In this document: positions 43,157 to 51,971 of the stretch, in pieces
How the letters are laid out: each line of letters opens with the position of its first letter
Numbering within the stretch: the stretch's first letter is position 1
Assembly: GCF_049310905.1 (NCBI RefSeq)
Contig: NZ_JBMEMN010000005.1
Location: 1-64,000, forward strand
DNA: 64,000 bases
Direction of reading: 5' to 3'
Origin: Gudongella sp049310905
GTDB lineage: Bacteria; Bacillota; Clostridia; Tissierellales; Tissierellaceae
Translations under genes and position numbers: made by a program
The notes under the pieces: model-generated
Database searches by the model: none
Seen by the model: only the letters and a program-made list of their open reading frames with translations
What the model was told of the DNA's origin: nothing

Positions 43157-43186
43157 GAATAGGTATCCGATTGGGTATCTATTTTT
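43157..43186 (+). terminator. Terminator after kce
   Basis: AATAGGTATCC and GGGTATCTATT fold with a short loop, followed by a T-run. It separates kce from the gamma-glutamyltransferase gene. Confidence 0.75.
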
Positions 43187-43212
43187 CAGATTTGAAAAAG
43201 GGAGTGTCACAA

Positions 43213-44820
43213 ATGAAATTCGATCCTCTTGAATATAATTCTAATTCCCAGAGAAGTTTGGTGTATAGTGGAAGGGGAATGGTAGCAACCACCAATCCCT
43301 ACTCTTCCCAGGCCGGTCTGGATATAATGAAATCCGGAGGGAACGCTTTTGATGCAGCCGTTGCAGCAGCTGCCGCTCTTGTTGTTGTTGAACCAACTGG
43401 TTGTGGTTTAGGTTCGGATGCCTTTGCCATACTATATTCTGATGGAGAGATATATGGCTTAAATGGAAGTGGGTATTCGCCTAAAGACCTTACAATTGAT
43501 TATATCGAGAATCTTGGACTACAAAATGTCCCTAAATATGGACCATTGCCTGTAATGGTTCCAGGCGTTGTAGCTTCATGGAAGGCCATCATCGAACGAT
43601 TTGGAAATCTTACCCTTGAGGAGGTATTGCAGCCTTCGATTATCCTTGCAGAAGAAGGACACTGCATCCAACCTGTGATATCAATGAGCTGGAAAAAGGC
43701 GTATGAACTCCAGAAAAAAATAAATACTGAGGACTGTTTTTCCCACTGGTTTAAAAGCTTCGGAAAAGATGAAAGAGCTCCTTTGCCGGGGGAGCTGTCG
43801 AAAAACCAGGACTTGGCAAATACACTAAAAATAATTTCAGAAACCAATGGAAATGACTTTTACAAAGGTGCGCTCGCCGAGAAAATCACTTCATTTATAA
43901 TAAATGCTGGTGGAGTAATGACCTTGGAGGATATGGTGGAATTCAGTCCGGAATGGGTCAAACCATTGAGCAAAAGCTATGGAGGATACGATATATGGGA
44001 GCTTCCACCCAACGGACAGGGGGTAACGGTACTTTTAGCCTTGGATATACTTGAGAACATAAAATCGGATTCAACCTACAATACAGATTCAATACACAAT
44101 ACAATAGAAGCAATGAAAATTGGATTTGAAGATGGAATGTCTCTTGTAGGTGATCCCAGATATTGCACTGATGACTGGAAGCAGATTATTGAAGGCAACT
44201 ATGGACAGAAATGTGCAGATAGAATAGGTAAGGTGGCCAGATTGCCGGAATGCCACAATCCTGGGCAGGGAGGGACCGTATATTTGGCCGCTGCTGATGG
44301 GAATGGCAACATGATTTCATTTATTCAAAGCAACTACAGGGGCTTTGGGTCAGGACTTGTTGTTCCAGGAACTGGAATATCCCTTAACAATAGGGGATAT
44401 GATTTTTCTATGGACAGAAACAGCCCAAATGTATTGGCGGGAAGAAAACGACCATACAACACAATAATCCCTGGTTTTATAACAAGAGATGGAAGACCGG
44501 TTGGACCATTTGGACTTATGGGTGGATATATGCAGCCACAGGGCCATGTGCAACTTGTCACGAACATGATTGATCATGGAATGAACCCACAAAGTGCCTT
44601 GGATTCACCTAGATGGCAGTGGACAGGAGGAAAAGACGTACACGTTGAGAAGGACTTTCCTAAGGACATCAGAGAGGGACTTGAGAAGAAGGGACACAGG
44701 ATAGTGATTGATGAAGATAGATCCTTTTTTGGAAGGGGCCAGATTATTATCAGGGACCAGAAAGGACCATTGTGTGGAGCTACAGAAAAAAGAGCGGACA
44801 GTTCCATTGCAGCATGGTAG
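43213..44820 (+). CDS. Gamma-glutamyltransferase family protein (YwrD-like)
   Basis: A 535-residue Ntn-hydrolase. The family makes a proenzyme that cleaves itself before a threonine, here T355 in GQGGTVYLAAADGNGNMIS. The small-subunit segment includes SNYRGFGSGLVVPGTG (near 371-386) and GRKRPYNTIIPG, while the N-terminal ATTNPYSSQAGLDIMKSGGNAFDAAVA marks the start of the large subunit (given here as NPYSSQAGLDIMKSGG). No signal peptide is seen, so it is probably cytoplasmic, like YwrD. The ATG at 43213 is 8 bases after GGGAG. It may open gamma-glutamyl compounds or another N-acyl bond; the exact substrate is unknown. Confidence 0.87.
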   Translation: MKFDPLEYNSNSQRSLVYSGRGMVATTNPYSSQAGLDIMKSGGNAFDAAVAAAAALVVVEPTGCGLGSDAFAILYSDGEIYGLNGSGYSPKDLTIDYIENLGLQNVPKYGPLPVMVPGVVASWKAIIERFGNLTLEEVLQPSIILAEEGHCIQPVISMSWKKAYELQKKINTEDCFSHWFKSFGKDERAPLPGELSKNQDLANTLKIISETNGNDFYKGALAEKITSFIINAGGVMTLEDMVEFSPEWVKPLSKSYGGYDIWELPPNGQGVTVLLALDILENIKSDSTYNTDSIHNTIEAMKIGFEDGMSLVGDPRYCTDDWKQIIEGNYGQKCADRIGKVARLPECHNPGQGGTVYLAAADGNGNMISFIQSNYRGFGSGLVVPGTGISLNNRGYDFSMDRNSPNVLAGRKRPYNTIIPGFITRDGRPVGPFGLMGGYMQPQGHVQLVTNMIDHGMNPQSALDSPRWQWTGGKDVHVEKDFPKDIREGLEKKGHRIVIDEDRSFFGRGQIIIRDQKGPLCGATEKRADSSIAAW

Positions 44821-44861
44821 CTATAATGCTTGTTTTACTTCTTCTGTTTTAGCTAAAAATA

Positions 44862-45010
44862 TGATATAATTATTCTTGAACAATCTTCGTACAATCATTT
44901 CTCGAATCACTTACAGAAAATATTCCCGAGATTATTTAAAAAAACATATCAACCAAGCTAACCTTGTTCAGCAAGGTTTTGTGTGTGGTTGAATTGTATA
45001 ATACATAAGG
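44862..45010 (+). promoter_or_regulatory. rho promoter and leader with hairpin
   Basis: An extended -10 TGATATAAT (44862-44870) starts a leader of about 170 bases. Near its end AACCTTG(TTCAG)CAAGGTT folds at 44960-44978, inside a weaker AACC/GGTT pair. It may be an attenuator or a rho-autoregulation site; function is inferred. Confidence 0.45.
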
Positions 45011-45042
45011 TTGTACTATTAATCATGAGGTGAGGTGTAATT

Positions 45043-46380
45043 TTGAGTCAGGAGATACTTGATGGGAAAAAATTATCAGAATTAAAGGAAATCGCAAAAG
45101 CTTACGGCATCCCGGGATACTACAAAATGAAAAAGGATGAACTGATCCAGGCCATAAGCAACAAAGAACCAGAAAAGGCGAAGGATGTTGAAAAAGAATT
45201 GGTTGCGGATGACATTGCGGTTACTGGTGACCTTTCAGACAATGCTTCAGAGGAAATGGAAAGCCTGGACGAAAAGGATATTGCTGAAGGAATCCTCGAG
45301 ATGCACATGGATGGCTATGGCTTCTTAAGAAGGGACAACTACCTTTCAGGGGATGATGATATTTACATATCGCCTTCCCAGATTAGAAGGTTCAGGCTTC
45401 AGACAGGTGACAAGGTAACTGGAATTACCAGACCTCCAAAATCAAATGAGAAATTCAATGCCTTGCTATTTATAAAGGCAGTCAATGATTTGCCTCCTGC
45501 AACTGCAATAAACAGACCAGACTTTGACAGCCTGACACCCATTTATCCAATAGAAAGGCTTCAGCTGGAGACCGAGGGCAGAGAATATGCAACAAGGATG
45601 ATTGACCTTGTAGCTCCAATCGGAAAGGGTCAGAGAGGTATGATAGTTGCACCCCCCAAGGCAGGAAAGACAACCCTGTTGAAGATGATTGCAAACGGTA
45701 TTGCAAAAAATCATCCTGAAGTGGAGATAATAATACTATTAATAGATGAAAGGCCTGAAGAGGTTACTGACATGAAAAGGTCTGTCAAAGGAGATGTTGT
45801 GTATTCAACCTTTGACGAGCTCCCAAAGAACCATACAAAAGTAGCTGAAATTGTACTTGAAAGAGCCAAGAGACTTGTTGAGCATGGCAAGGACGTTGTA
45901 ATTCTTCTTGACAGTATCACAAGACTGGCAAGAGCATATAACCTTTCAATCCCGGCAACGGGAAGAACTCTCTCAGGAGGGCTTGACCCGGGAGCTCTTC
46001 ACAAGCCCAAGAGATTTTTTGGTGCAGCCAGAAAGATGGAGGAAGGCGGGAGCCTTACAATACTTGCAACAGCACTTGTGGAGACAGGCAGCCGTATGGA
46101 TGATGTTATTTTTGAGGAATTCAAGGGTACAGGAAATATGGAAGTGCATTTGGACAGAAAACTTTCAGAGAAGAGGATCTTCCCTGCAATAGATATCTAC
46201 AAGTCGGGAACCAGAAGAGAAGACCTTATAATGACCCAGAAGGAGCTTGAGACAGTTTGGGCATTGAGAAAAGCACTTGGCAACAGCAGTACACAGGATG
46301 TAACAGAGGCTTTCATAGCGAATCTGGTACAGACAAAAAACAATATGGAATTTATTGATCAGATGAGAAACAAGCTATAG
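45043..46380 (+). CDS. rho: Transcription termination factor Rho
   Basis: Rho is the hexameric RNA helicase that ends transcription at rho-dependent sites. The 445-residue protein has an N-terminal SAP-like Rho_N domain (LSELKEIAKAYGIPGYYKMK, about 9-28), an acidic spacer to about residue 85, the RNA-binding cold-shock-like domain (ILEMHMDGYGFLRRD onward), and the ATPase core with Walker A PPKAGKTT (K209). GSRMDDVIFEEFKGTGNMEV follows in the C-terminal part. The start is TTG at 45043 with GAGGTGAG upstream. It begins the conserved block rho-rpmE-DUF1385-prmC-prfA. Confidence 0.96.
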   Translation: MSQEILDGKKLSELKEIAKAYGIPGYYKMKKDELIQAISNKEPEKAKDVEKELVADDIAVTGDLSDNASEEMESLDEKDIAEGILEMHMDGYGFLRRDNYLSGDDDIYISPSQIRRFRLQTGDKVTGITRPPKSNEKFNALLFIKAVNDLPPATAINRPDFDSLTPIYPIERLQLETEGREYATRMIDLVAPIGKGQRGMIVAPPKAGKTTLLKMIANGIAKNHPEVEIIILLIDERPEEVTDMKRSVKGDVVYSTFDELPKNHTKVAEIVLERAKRLVEHGKDVVILLDSITRLARAYNLSIPATGRTLSGGLDPGALHKPKRFFGAARKMEEGGSLTILATALVETGSRMDDVIFEEFKGTGNMEVHLDRKLSEKRIFPAIDIYKSGTRREDLIMTQKELETVWALRKALGNSSTQDVTEAFIANLVQTKNNMEFIDQMRNKL

Positions 46381-46419
46381 GATAACTCAAAAAAAGTTTA
46401 AATGAAGTAATCTTTAAAG

Positions 46420-46448
46420 TTGAAATTTGTATCATCATATGCTATAAT
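46420..46448 (+). promoter_or_regulatory. rpmE promoter
   Basis: TTGAAA (46420-46425) and TATAAT (46443-46448) with a 17-base spacer. Confidence 0.75.
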
Positions 46449-46513
46449 TTAGTGGTTATATCGCAGAGTGACTAAAATTATAGATACTCGAAATCGAAGT
46501 GAGGTGAAATGAG

Positions 46514-46717
46514 ATGAAAAAAGATATCCATCCAGAATATAAAGAGGTGACAGTAACCTGTGCTTGTGGAAACACATTCACAACTGGCTCAACAAAGGAC
46601 GAACTAAGGGTAGAAATCTGTTCAGAGTGCCATCCATTCTTTACTGGTAAGCAAAAGTTCATGGAACGTGGTGGACGTGTAGAGAAATTCAAGAAGAAAT
46701 ATCAAATCGAGGATTAA
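46514..46717 (+). CDS. rpmE: 50S ribosomal protein L31, zinc-binding type
   Basis: A 67-residue ribosomal protein of the large subunit. Cysteines C16, C18, C36 and C39 (CACG and CSEC) form the zinc site, so this is the C+ form; under zinc starvation some bacteria replace it with a C- paralogue, which is not in the window. CHPFFTGKQKF is the family signature. GAGGTGAAAT precedes the ATG. It has its own promoter and a terminator, as usual between rho and prmC in Firmicutes. Confidence 0.97.
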   Translation: MKKDIHPEYKEVTVTCACGNTFTTGSTKDELRVEICSECHPFFTGKQKFMERGGRVEKFKKKYQIED

Positions 46718-46732
46718 TTTCTTTACCAACTG

Positions 46733-46768
46733 GGTTAGTTGCATGTGCACCTAACCTTTATTTTTTTG
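46733..46768 (+). terminator. Terminator after rpmE
   Basis: GGTTAG (46733-46738) and CTAACC (46751-46756) with a T-rich tail. The loop contains the palindrome TGCATGTGCA. Confidence 0.75.
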
Positions 46769-46781
46769 AGGAAGTGAACTT

Positions 46782-47747
46782 ATGTCAAAGACAAAAATTG
46801 ACCAAATAAATGTTAAGCACAAGACTTCAATCGGAGGCCAGGCAATAATCGAGGGCGTTATGATGAGGGGTCCTGAAAAAATTGCCATTGCAGTAAGAAA
46901 GCCTAACAAGGAAATTGAGCTTAAGGTGAACCCAATAAAATCAGTTGCCAAGAAGTACAAGATATTAGGCCTTCCTTTTATTAGGGGGATGGTCGGTCTT
47001 ATTGAAGCTTTAAAGATCGGTACAGGTGCTCTTTTGTATTCTGCTGAGTTTTTCGAGGACGAACAGACTCTGGACAAGGATGGAAATCCCAAAAAGACCA
47101 TCACCCAGAAGATATTCAAGGACAAGGCTCAGGATGTAGAAATGGCATTGGCAGTTGTACTATCAATAACATTGACAATTGGTATATTTATGGTATTGCC
47201 AAATATAATTACCAATTTCCTTAAAGGCAGCATCCAGAATACGATAGTATTGAATCTGATTGAAGGTATAATCAGAATATCAATATTCCTGCTTTATGTA
47301 GTCTGGGTTTCAAAACTGGATGATGTAAAGAGGGTTTTCCAGTACCATGGTGCTGAGCATAAAAGCATTCACTGCTATGAAAATGAAATGGAACTGACCG
47401 TTGAGAATGTTAAGAGGTTTCCAATTCTTCACGCAAGATGTGGTACAAGTTTCCTTTTTATGGTTATGGCGGTAAGTATTGTAGTCCTTTCTTTCTTTGG
47501 CTGGCCAAATCCAGTTATGAGAGTTTTGACCAGAGTTTTAATGTTCCCAGTTATAGCTGGGATATCATATGAAATAAATAGATTTATTGGAAGAAGCGAT
47601 TCAAGACTGTGTTATGCATTAAGTTATCCTGGCCTTATGATTCAGAAGTATGCAACTGTAAAAGAGCCGGATGAATCACAGATTGAGGTTGCAATCCAGT
47701 CCCTCTTGGCCGTTATACCGGAGGACAAGGAGGCAGACAGGTGGTAA
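46782..47747 (+). CDS. DUF1385 family membrane protein (YqhQ-like)
   Basis: A 321-residue protein with the DUF1385 signature SIGGQAIIEGVMMRGPEKIA near residues 16-35, two hydrophobic segments around 128-180 and another pair near 220-255, and the conserved YHGAEHKSIHCYE near 187-199. The His and Glu residues in that motif suggest metal binding. Function is unproven. In Clostridia it is regularly found between rpmE and prmC, as here. Its last 7 bases overlap the start of prmC, so the two are coupled. Confidence 0.9.
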   Translation: MSKTKIDQINVKHKTSIGGQAIIEGVMMRGPEKIAIAVRKPNKEIELKVNPIKSVAKKYKILGLPFIRGMVGLIEALKIGTGALLYSAEFFEDEQTLDKDGNPKKTITQKIFKDKAQDVEMALAVVLSITLTIGIFMVLPNIITNFLKGSIQNTIVLNLIEGIIRISIFLLYVVWVSKLDDVKRVFQYHGAEHKSIHCYENEMELTVENVKRFPILHARCGTSFLFMVMAVSIVVLSFFGWPNPVMRVLTRVLMFPVIAGISYEINRFIGRSDSRLCYALSYPGLMIQKYATVKEPDESQIEVAIQSLLAVIPEDKEADRW

Positions 47748-48601
47748 TAGACCAGCTTCTTAATGAAGGTATCGAAAACCTTCGCAATATACAATATTCA
47801 AACCCACAGCTAGAGGTGAGACTTATTCTATCCAGATTACTGGAGGTGGATAAGTCTTATCTGTATGCTTATGGGGATAGAGAGGTTTCTGAGCAAATCA
47901 TCCAGGAGTTCAGAAGCTGGATTCAAAAGAGAGTTGCTGGGTATCCTCTTCAATACCTTCTTGGAACCCAGGAGTTTATGGGAATGGAACTGGAAGTGTC
48001 TGAAGGGGTATTGATTCCAAGAGGAGATACGGAAATTCTTGTAGAGTATCTTCTTGATTATATAAGAGAGAACTTTGGAGACGATGAGTTCACGCTTCTT
48101 GATATTGGCATCGGCAGTGGGGCAATATCCCTTGCCATAGCTAAATTATGTCCAAAATCAAAAGTGTACGGAGTTGATTTTTACGACAAGCCTCTTGCAC
48201 TTGCCAAAAGAAATATGGAACGACTCGGACTCCATAATGCAACTTATTTTAAAGGAGACCTTTTTTCTCCTTTTGAAGGTGAGCATTGGAGTGAGTATTT
48301 CAATATTGTAGTTTCAAATCCACCATATATCCCTGAGGGGGATAAAAAAGAACTGCAATCTGAGGTTGGGGGATTTGAGCCTGAAACAGCTCTTTTTGGA
48401 GGAAAGGATGGTCTTGACTTCTATAGAAGGATTACCCAAGAATCCAAAGGATACTTAAAAAAGAGGGGACTCCTTGCCTATGAAATTGGTCATGATCAGG
48501 GAGATGCAGTTTCAGAGATAATGAGGAAAGAAGGATTTGGAGATGTCATTGTCAAGGATGACCTGGAGAGCAGAAACAGGGTCGTGGCTGGCAAGGCATA
48601 A
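47741..48601 (+). CDS. prmC: Release factor glutamine methyltransferase
   Basis: PrmC methylates the glutamine of the GGQ motif of peptide release factors, using S-adenosylmethionine. The 286-residue protein has the N-terminal helical PrmC domain (to about 75), PLQYLLGTQEFMGMELEVSEGVLIPRGDTE near 66-96 (shown here only as PLQYLLG and VLIPRGDTE), the SAM-binding LLDIGIGSGAISLAIA, and the catalytic NPPY at 193-196. The start is GTG at 47741 inside the end of the DUF1385 gene, with AAGGAGG upstream. Its substrate gene prfA lies 1.2 kb downstream, separated by two chromate-type transporter genes. Confidence 0.95.
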   Translation: MVIDQLLNEGIENLRNIQYSNPQLEVRLILSRLLEVDKSYLYAYGDREVSEQIIQEFRSWIQKRVAGYPLQYLLGTQEFMGMELEVSEGVLIPRGDTEILVEYLLDYIRENFGDDEFTLLDIGIGSGAISLAIAKLCPKSKVYGVDFYDKPLALAKRNMERLGLHNATYFKGDLFSPFEGEHWSEYFNIVVSNPPYIPEGDKKELQSEVGGFEPETALFGGKDGLDFYRRITQESKGYLKKRGLLAYEIGHDQGDAVSEIMRKEGFGDVIVKDDLESRNRVVAGKA

Positions 48602-48606
48602 AGGAT

Positions 48607-49137
48607 GTGTTAGGTTTGATGACTTTATTGCAATTATTCATATCGTTTATAAAGATCGGTGCATTTAGCTTTGGAGGTGGATACGCCATGCTGCCTCTTA
48701 TTGAAGAGGAGGTTGTGGAGGTTCACGGTTGGATAACAACGCCTGAATATATTGATATCCTCGCCATAGCAGAAATGACACCAGGACCAATAGCAATCAA
48801 CTCAGCCACCTTTCTTGGGTACAAGGTAGCTGGATTTGTTGGATCCGCTGTAGCTACAATAGGAGTGGTTCTACCATCATTTATCATAATGAGTTTGATA
48901 TTTGTCTTTGTACAGAGATTTAAAAAATCACCTTATGTAAACTGGATATTCAAAGGGATCAGACCGGTTGTACTTGGACTTATTGCATCTGCTGCAGTTA
49001 GTGTGGGTGGGAATACATTTGTTGATCTAAAATCCGTACTTATTGCTATTTTACTGTTTGTTCTGGTTGCCTTCAGGGATTTCAACCCAATATTTGGGAT
49101 TATTCTTGCAGGTGCTTTGGGAGCAATTTTGTTTTAG
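48607..49137 (+). CDS. Chromate transporter family protein, half 1
   Basis: A 176-residue half-size member of the CHR family. The N-terminal FIKIGAFSFGGGYAMLPLIEEEV and the later AEMTPGPIAINSATFLGYKV (given here as IGAFSFGGGYAMLPLI and MTPGPIAINSATFLGY) are the family signatures. Short CHR proteins work as pairs of opposite membrane orientation; the next gene is the other half. The frame opens at GTG 48607; an in-frame TTG at 48616 and ATG at 48619 (MTLLQLFISFIKIGAFSFGG) are alternatives. Real substrates may include sulfate or other anions. It lies between prmC and prfA. Confidence 0.87.
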   Translation: MLGLMTLLQLFISFIKIGAFSFGGGYAMLPLIEEEVVEVHGWITTPEYIDILAIAEMTPGPIAINSATFLGYKVAGFVGSAVATIGVVLPSFIIMSLIFVFVQRFKKSPYVNWIFKGIRPVVLGLIASAAVSVGGNTFVDLKSVLIAILLFVLVAFRDFNPIFGIILAGALGAILF

Positions 49138-49148
49138 GGGGTGAAGGC

Positions 49149-49700
49149 ATGTTTTTCAATCTATTTGCAACATTTTTCAAAATCGGCGCCTTTACCTTTG
49201 GGGGAGGATATGCAATGCTTCCAATTATTCAGAGGGAGCTGGTCGAGACAAAGGAGCTTATAAGTGAAGAGGAGTACATGGATGCCATAGCCCTTGCACA
49301 GGCATCTCCGGGTTCAGTAGCACTTAATACAAGCATATATGTAGGATACAGGATAAAAGGTTTTGGTGGTGCTGTTGCCTCTGCCTTGGGGTCAATTCTT
49401 CCCTCCTTTATCATTATCTTGCTTATTGCCGTATATTTTTTCAGGTTTAGAAACAATGCATTTGTGGACAGCATATTTATGGGAATAAGACCTGCAATTG
49501 TAGCTTTGATATTATCGGCAGTATATAAGATGTGGATCAATTCCAGAAAGACCTATATAAAGCTTTTTTCATCAATTGCAACGGTATTGCTGGTTGTATT
49601 TACCGGTCTGAATCCAATATGGATTATTGTTATCGGAGCCTTGTCCTCTGTGATTTATCATAGATTATACTGGCCTTTTGAGGAGAACAAGGAGCGTTAG
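49149..49700 (+). CDS. Chromate transporter family protein, half 2
   Basis: A 183-residue partner of the preceding gene, 11 bases downstream. It has the same signatures: FFKIGAFTFGGGYAMLPIIQ near the start and AQASPGSVALNTSIYVGYRI near residue 56. The two halves share the FGGGYAMLP and PG.(I/V)A.N motifs but differ elsewhere, as expected for an old duplication whose products form a heterodimer. GGGGGTGAAGG precedes the ATG. Chromate efflux is the archetype of the family; anion export in general is all that can be said. Confidence 0.87.
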   Translation: MFFNLFATFFKIGAFTFGGGYAMLPIIQRELVETKELISEEEYMDAIALAQASPGSVALNTSIYVGYRIKGFGGAVASALGSILPSFIIILLIAVYFFRFRNNAFVDSIFMGIRPAIVALILSAVYKMWINSRKTYIKLFSSIATVLLVVFTGLNPIWIIVIGALSSVIYHRLYWPFEENKER

Positions 49701-49710
49701 CGTAGCCGAC

Positions 49711-49739
49711 TTGTAAAATGGATAAAATAATTATATAAT
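49711..49739 (+). promoter_or_regulatory. prfA promoter
   Basis: TTGTAA (49711-49716) and TATAAT (49734-49739) with a 17-base spacer. It gives prfA and the genes after it their own start. Confidence 0.75.
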
Positions 49740-49789
49740 AGTAATATGGATACATGTGTAAATGATTAAAATGAAGAGAGGTTTTTAAT

Positions 49790-50860
49790 GTGTTTGACAA
49801 ACTGAATTTTTTGGAAGATAAATATAAGGAACTGGTGCAAAAGACAATGGACCCTGAACTTATCAATAATGACAGGGAAGAATGGCAAAGGGTTATGAAG
49901 GAACAGTCTGATATTGAGCCTATTGTCAATAAGTACAAAGAGTACGTAAAGATAAAGCAAGAGCTTGAAGAAGCGAAAGCCATGCTTCATGACAAGATGG
50001 ATGATGAAATGCGAGATATGGTTAAGGAAGAAGTTTGGGAACAAGAGGAGAAACTTGAAAAAATTCAAGAAGATATCAGGATTATGCTTATTCCCAAGGA
50101 CCCCAATGACCACAAGAATGTAATCGTAGAAATCAGAGGCGGAGCTGGTGGAGATGAGGCTGCCTTGTTTGCAGGTGTTCTCTTTAGAATGTATTTGAGA
50201 TTTGCTGAAAGAAACAACTGGAAGGTTGAAATAATGAACACCAATGAAATTGGAATTGGTGGATACAAGGAAGTAATCTTTATGATCAAGGGAAAGGGAG
50301 CTTATTCAAGACTAAAGTATGAATCAGGTGTTCACAGGGTTCAAAGGGTTCCAGAGACAGAGTCAAGTGGAAGGATTCACACATCCACAGTAACTGTGGC
50401 AGTTCTTCCCGAAGCTGAAGATATTGATATAGAAGTAAATCAGGGAGATTTAAAAATTGATGTATTCCGATCCTCAGGAAACGGCGGGCAGTCTGTTAAT
50501 ACAACTGACTCCGCTGTAAGGATGACACATATTCCAACGGGAATAGTTGTATCCTGTCAGGATGAAAAAAGCCAGCTGAAAAATAAGGACAAGGCACTTA
50601 AAATCCTTAAGACAAAACTGTATGATCGTGAGTTGTCAGAACAAAATGCAGAGCTTGCACAGATGAAGAAGGGACAGGTAGGAACCGGAGACAGGTCTGA
50701 GAGGATCAGAACTTACAACTTCCCTCAGGGAAGAGTGAGTGATCATAGAATTAATCTGACTCTGTATAAGCTGAACAATTTTGTGGATGGAGATCTGGAT
50801 GAAATGATAGATGCTTTGATAACATCAGACCAGGCAGAAAAAATGCAGGAAATCAGCTAA
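49790..50860 (+). CDS. prfA: Peptide chain release factor 1
   Basis: RF1 ends translation at UAA and UAG. The 356-residue length is standard. The GGQ motif that enters the peptidyl transferase centre is at G232-Q234 within SSGNGGQSVNTTDSAVRMTH, and the codon-recognition PxT-type motif appears in the middle domain (RVPETESSGRIHTS). The start is GTG at 49790 with AGAGAGG upstream; the ATG two bases earlier is out of frame and stops at once. A short terminator follows. PrmC from this cluster should methylate its GGQ glutamine. Confidence 0.96.
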   Translation: MFDKLNFLEDKYKELVQKTMDPELINNDREEWQRVMKEQSDIEPIVNKYKEYVKIKQELEEAKAMLHDKMDDEMRDMVKEEVWEQEEKLEKIQEDIRIMLIPKDPNDHKNVIVEIRGGAGGDEAALFAGVLFRMYLRFAERNNWKVEIMNTNEIGIGGYKEVIFMIKGKGAYSRLKYESGVHRVQRVPETESSGRIHTSTVTVAVLPEAEDIDIEVNQGDLKIDVFRSSGNGGQSVNTTDSAVRMTHIPTGIVVSCQDEKSQLKNKDKALKILKTKLYDRELSEQNAELAQMKKGQVGTGDRSERIRTYNFPQGRVSDHRINLTLYKLNNFVDGDLDEMIDALITSDQAEKMQEIS

Positions 50861-50885
50861 AGAGGGGAAACCCTCTTTTATTTTT
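50860..50885 (+). terminator. Terminator after prfA
   Basis: AAGAGGG and CCCTCTT with a short GAAA loop and a T-rich tail. Confidence 0.8.
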
Positions 50886-50910
50886 GAGATTATTGAAATG
50901 AGGAAGAGTA

Positions 50911-51963
50911 ATGGAGACAAAACATATCAAAATAAAGGATCTTATTAGTCAGGCCAGCGATATGGAAGATGCAGCGGATCTTATAAGATCAGGGGAAGTG
51001 GTTGCATTTCCAACAGAAACAGTTTATGGTCTGGGAGCTGACGGCCTTAACGAAGAGGCAGTTAAAAAAATCTTTCAAGCCAAGGGAAGACCCCAGGATA
51101 ATCCACTGATACTTCATGTGGATTCATTGGAGATGCTAAAAAGACTCATCGTTGAAATTCCAAAAGATGCATATCTTTGTATGGACAAATTCTGGCCGGG
51201 CCCTTTGACGATACTGTTTAAGAGGACTCATATTGTACCGGGTATAATAACTGCAGGACTGGATACAGTAGCAATAAGGATGCCCAGTCATCCAATCGCA
51301 CTGGAACTAATAAAGAAATCAAATACTCCAATAGCTGCGCCTTCAGCGAATACATCAGGGCGACCAAGTCCAACAAGAGCTTCCCATGTGATCCAGGATA
51401 TGGATGGGAAGATAGCCATGATAATTGATGGTGGAGAAACCGGGGTAGGGCTTGAGTCAACAGTATTGGACCTTACAGAGGATGTGCCTATGATACTGAG
51501 ACCAGGAGGAGTAACTCTTGAAGATCTAAGAGAGTTTCTTCCTCAGGTAATAATTGATCCAGGGTTGCTCGAAGGAACCGGGGATCATGTCACTCCCAAG
51601 TCACCAGGACAGAAATACAGGCACTACGCTCCAAAAGCCTTAATGATTTTATTTTCTGGCGATGGAGACAAGGTAGTTGGAGAAATTCTTGAAAGAGCAA
51701 GAAAAGATGAAGCTGAAGGAAAAAAAGTTGGGCTGCTTGTAACAGAGGAGAATCAACATAGATATCCAGAAAAAAACATTGTGGTAATGGGATCATCAAT
51801 GGATAAAAATACCATCGCCCATGGTCTGTTTGATGCAATTAGAAAACTTGATGAGATGGATGTTGACATAATTCTTTGTGAATCAGTGGAAGAGGATCAA
51901 ATTGGAATGGCAATTATGAACCGTCTTTTTAAAGCAGCCGGAGGAAACAGAATTTACCTTTAG
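50911..51963 (+). CDS. L-threonylcarbamoyladenylate synthase (Sua5 type)
   Basis: Sua5 makes threonylcarbamoyl-AMP from threonine, bicarbonate and ATP, the first step of the t6A modification of ANN-decoding tRNAs. The 350-residue protein has the YrdC domain (about 15-205, with the PTETVYGLG and KGRPQDNPL motifs) and the Sua5 C-terminal domain, joined by the SPGQKYRHYAP linker near residues 230-240. The extra domain distinguishes it from the shorter TsaC. GAGGAAGAG precedes the ATG. It is followed after 8 bases by the ywlE-type phosphatase, the same order as in B. subtilis (ywlC-ywlE region). Confidence 0.94.
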   Translation: METKHIKIKDLISQASDMEDAADLIRSGEVVAFPTETVYGLGADGLNEEAVKKIFQAKGRPQDNPLILHVDSLEMLKRLIVEIPKDAYLCMDKFWPGPLTILFKRTHIVPGIITAGLDTVAIRMPSHPIALELIKKSNTPIAAPSANTSGRPSPTRASHVIQDMDGKIAMIIDGGETGVGLESTVLDLTEDVPMILRPGGVTLEDLREFLPQVIIDPGLLEGTGDHVTPKSPGQKYRHYAPKALMILFSGDGDKVVGEILERARKDEAEGKKVGLLVTEENQHRYPEKNIVVMGSSMDKNTIAHGLFDAIRKLDEMDVDIILCESVEEDQIGMAIMNRLFKAAGGNRIYL

Positions 51964-51971
51964 GAGGAGCT

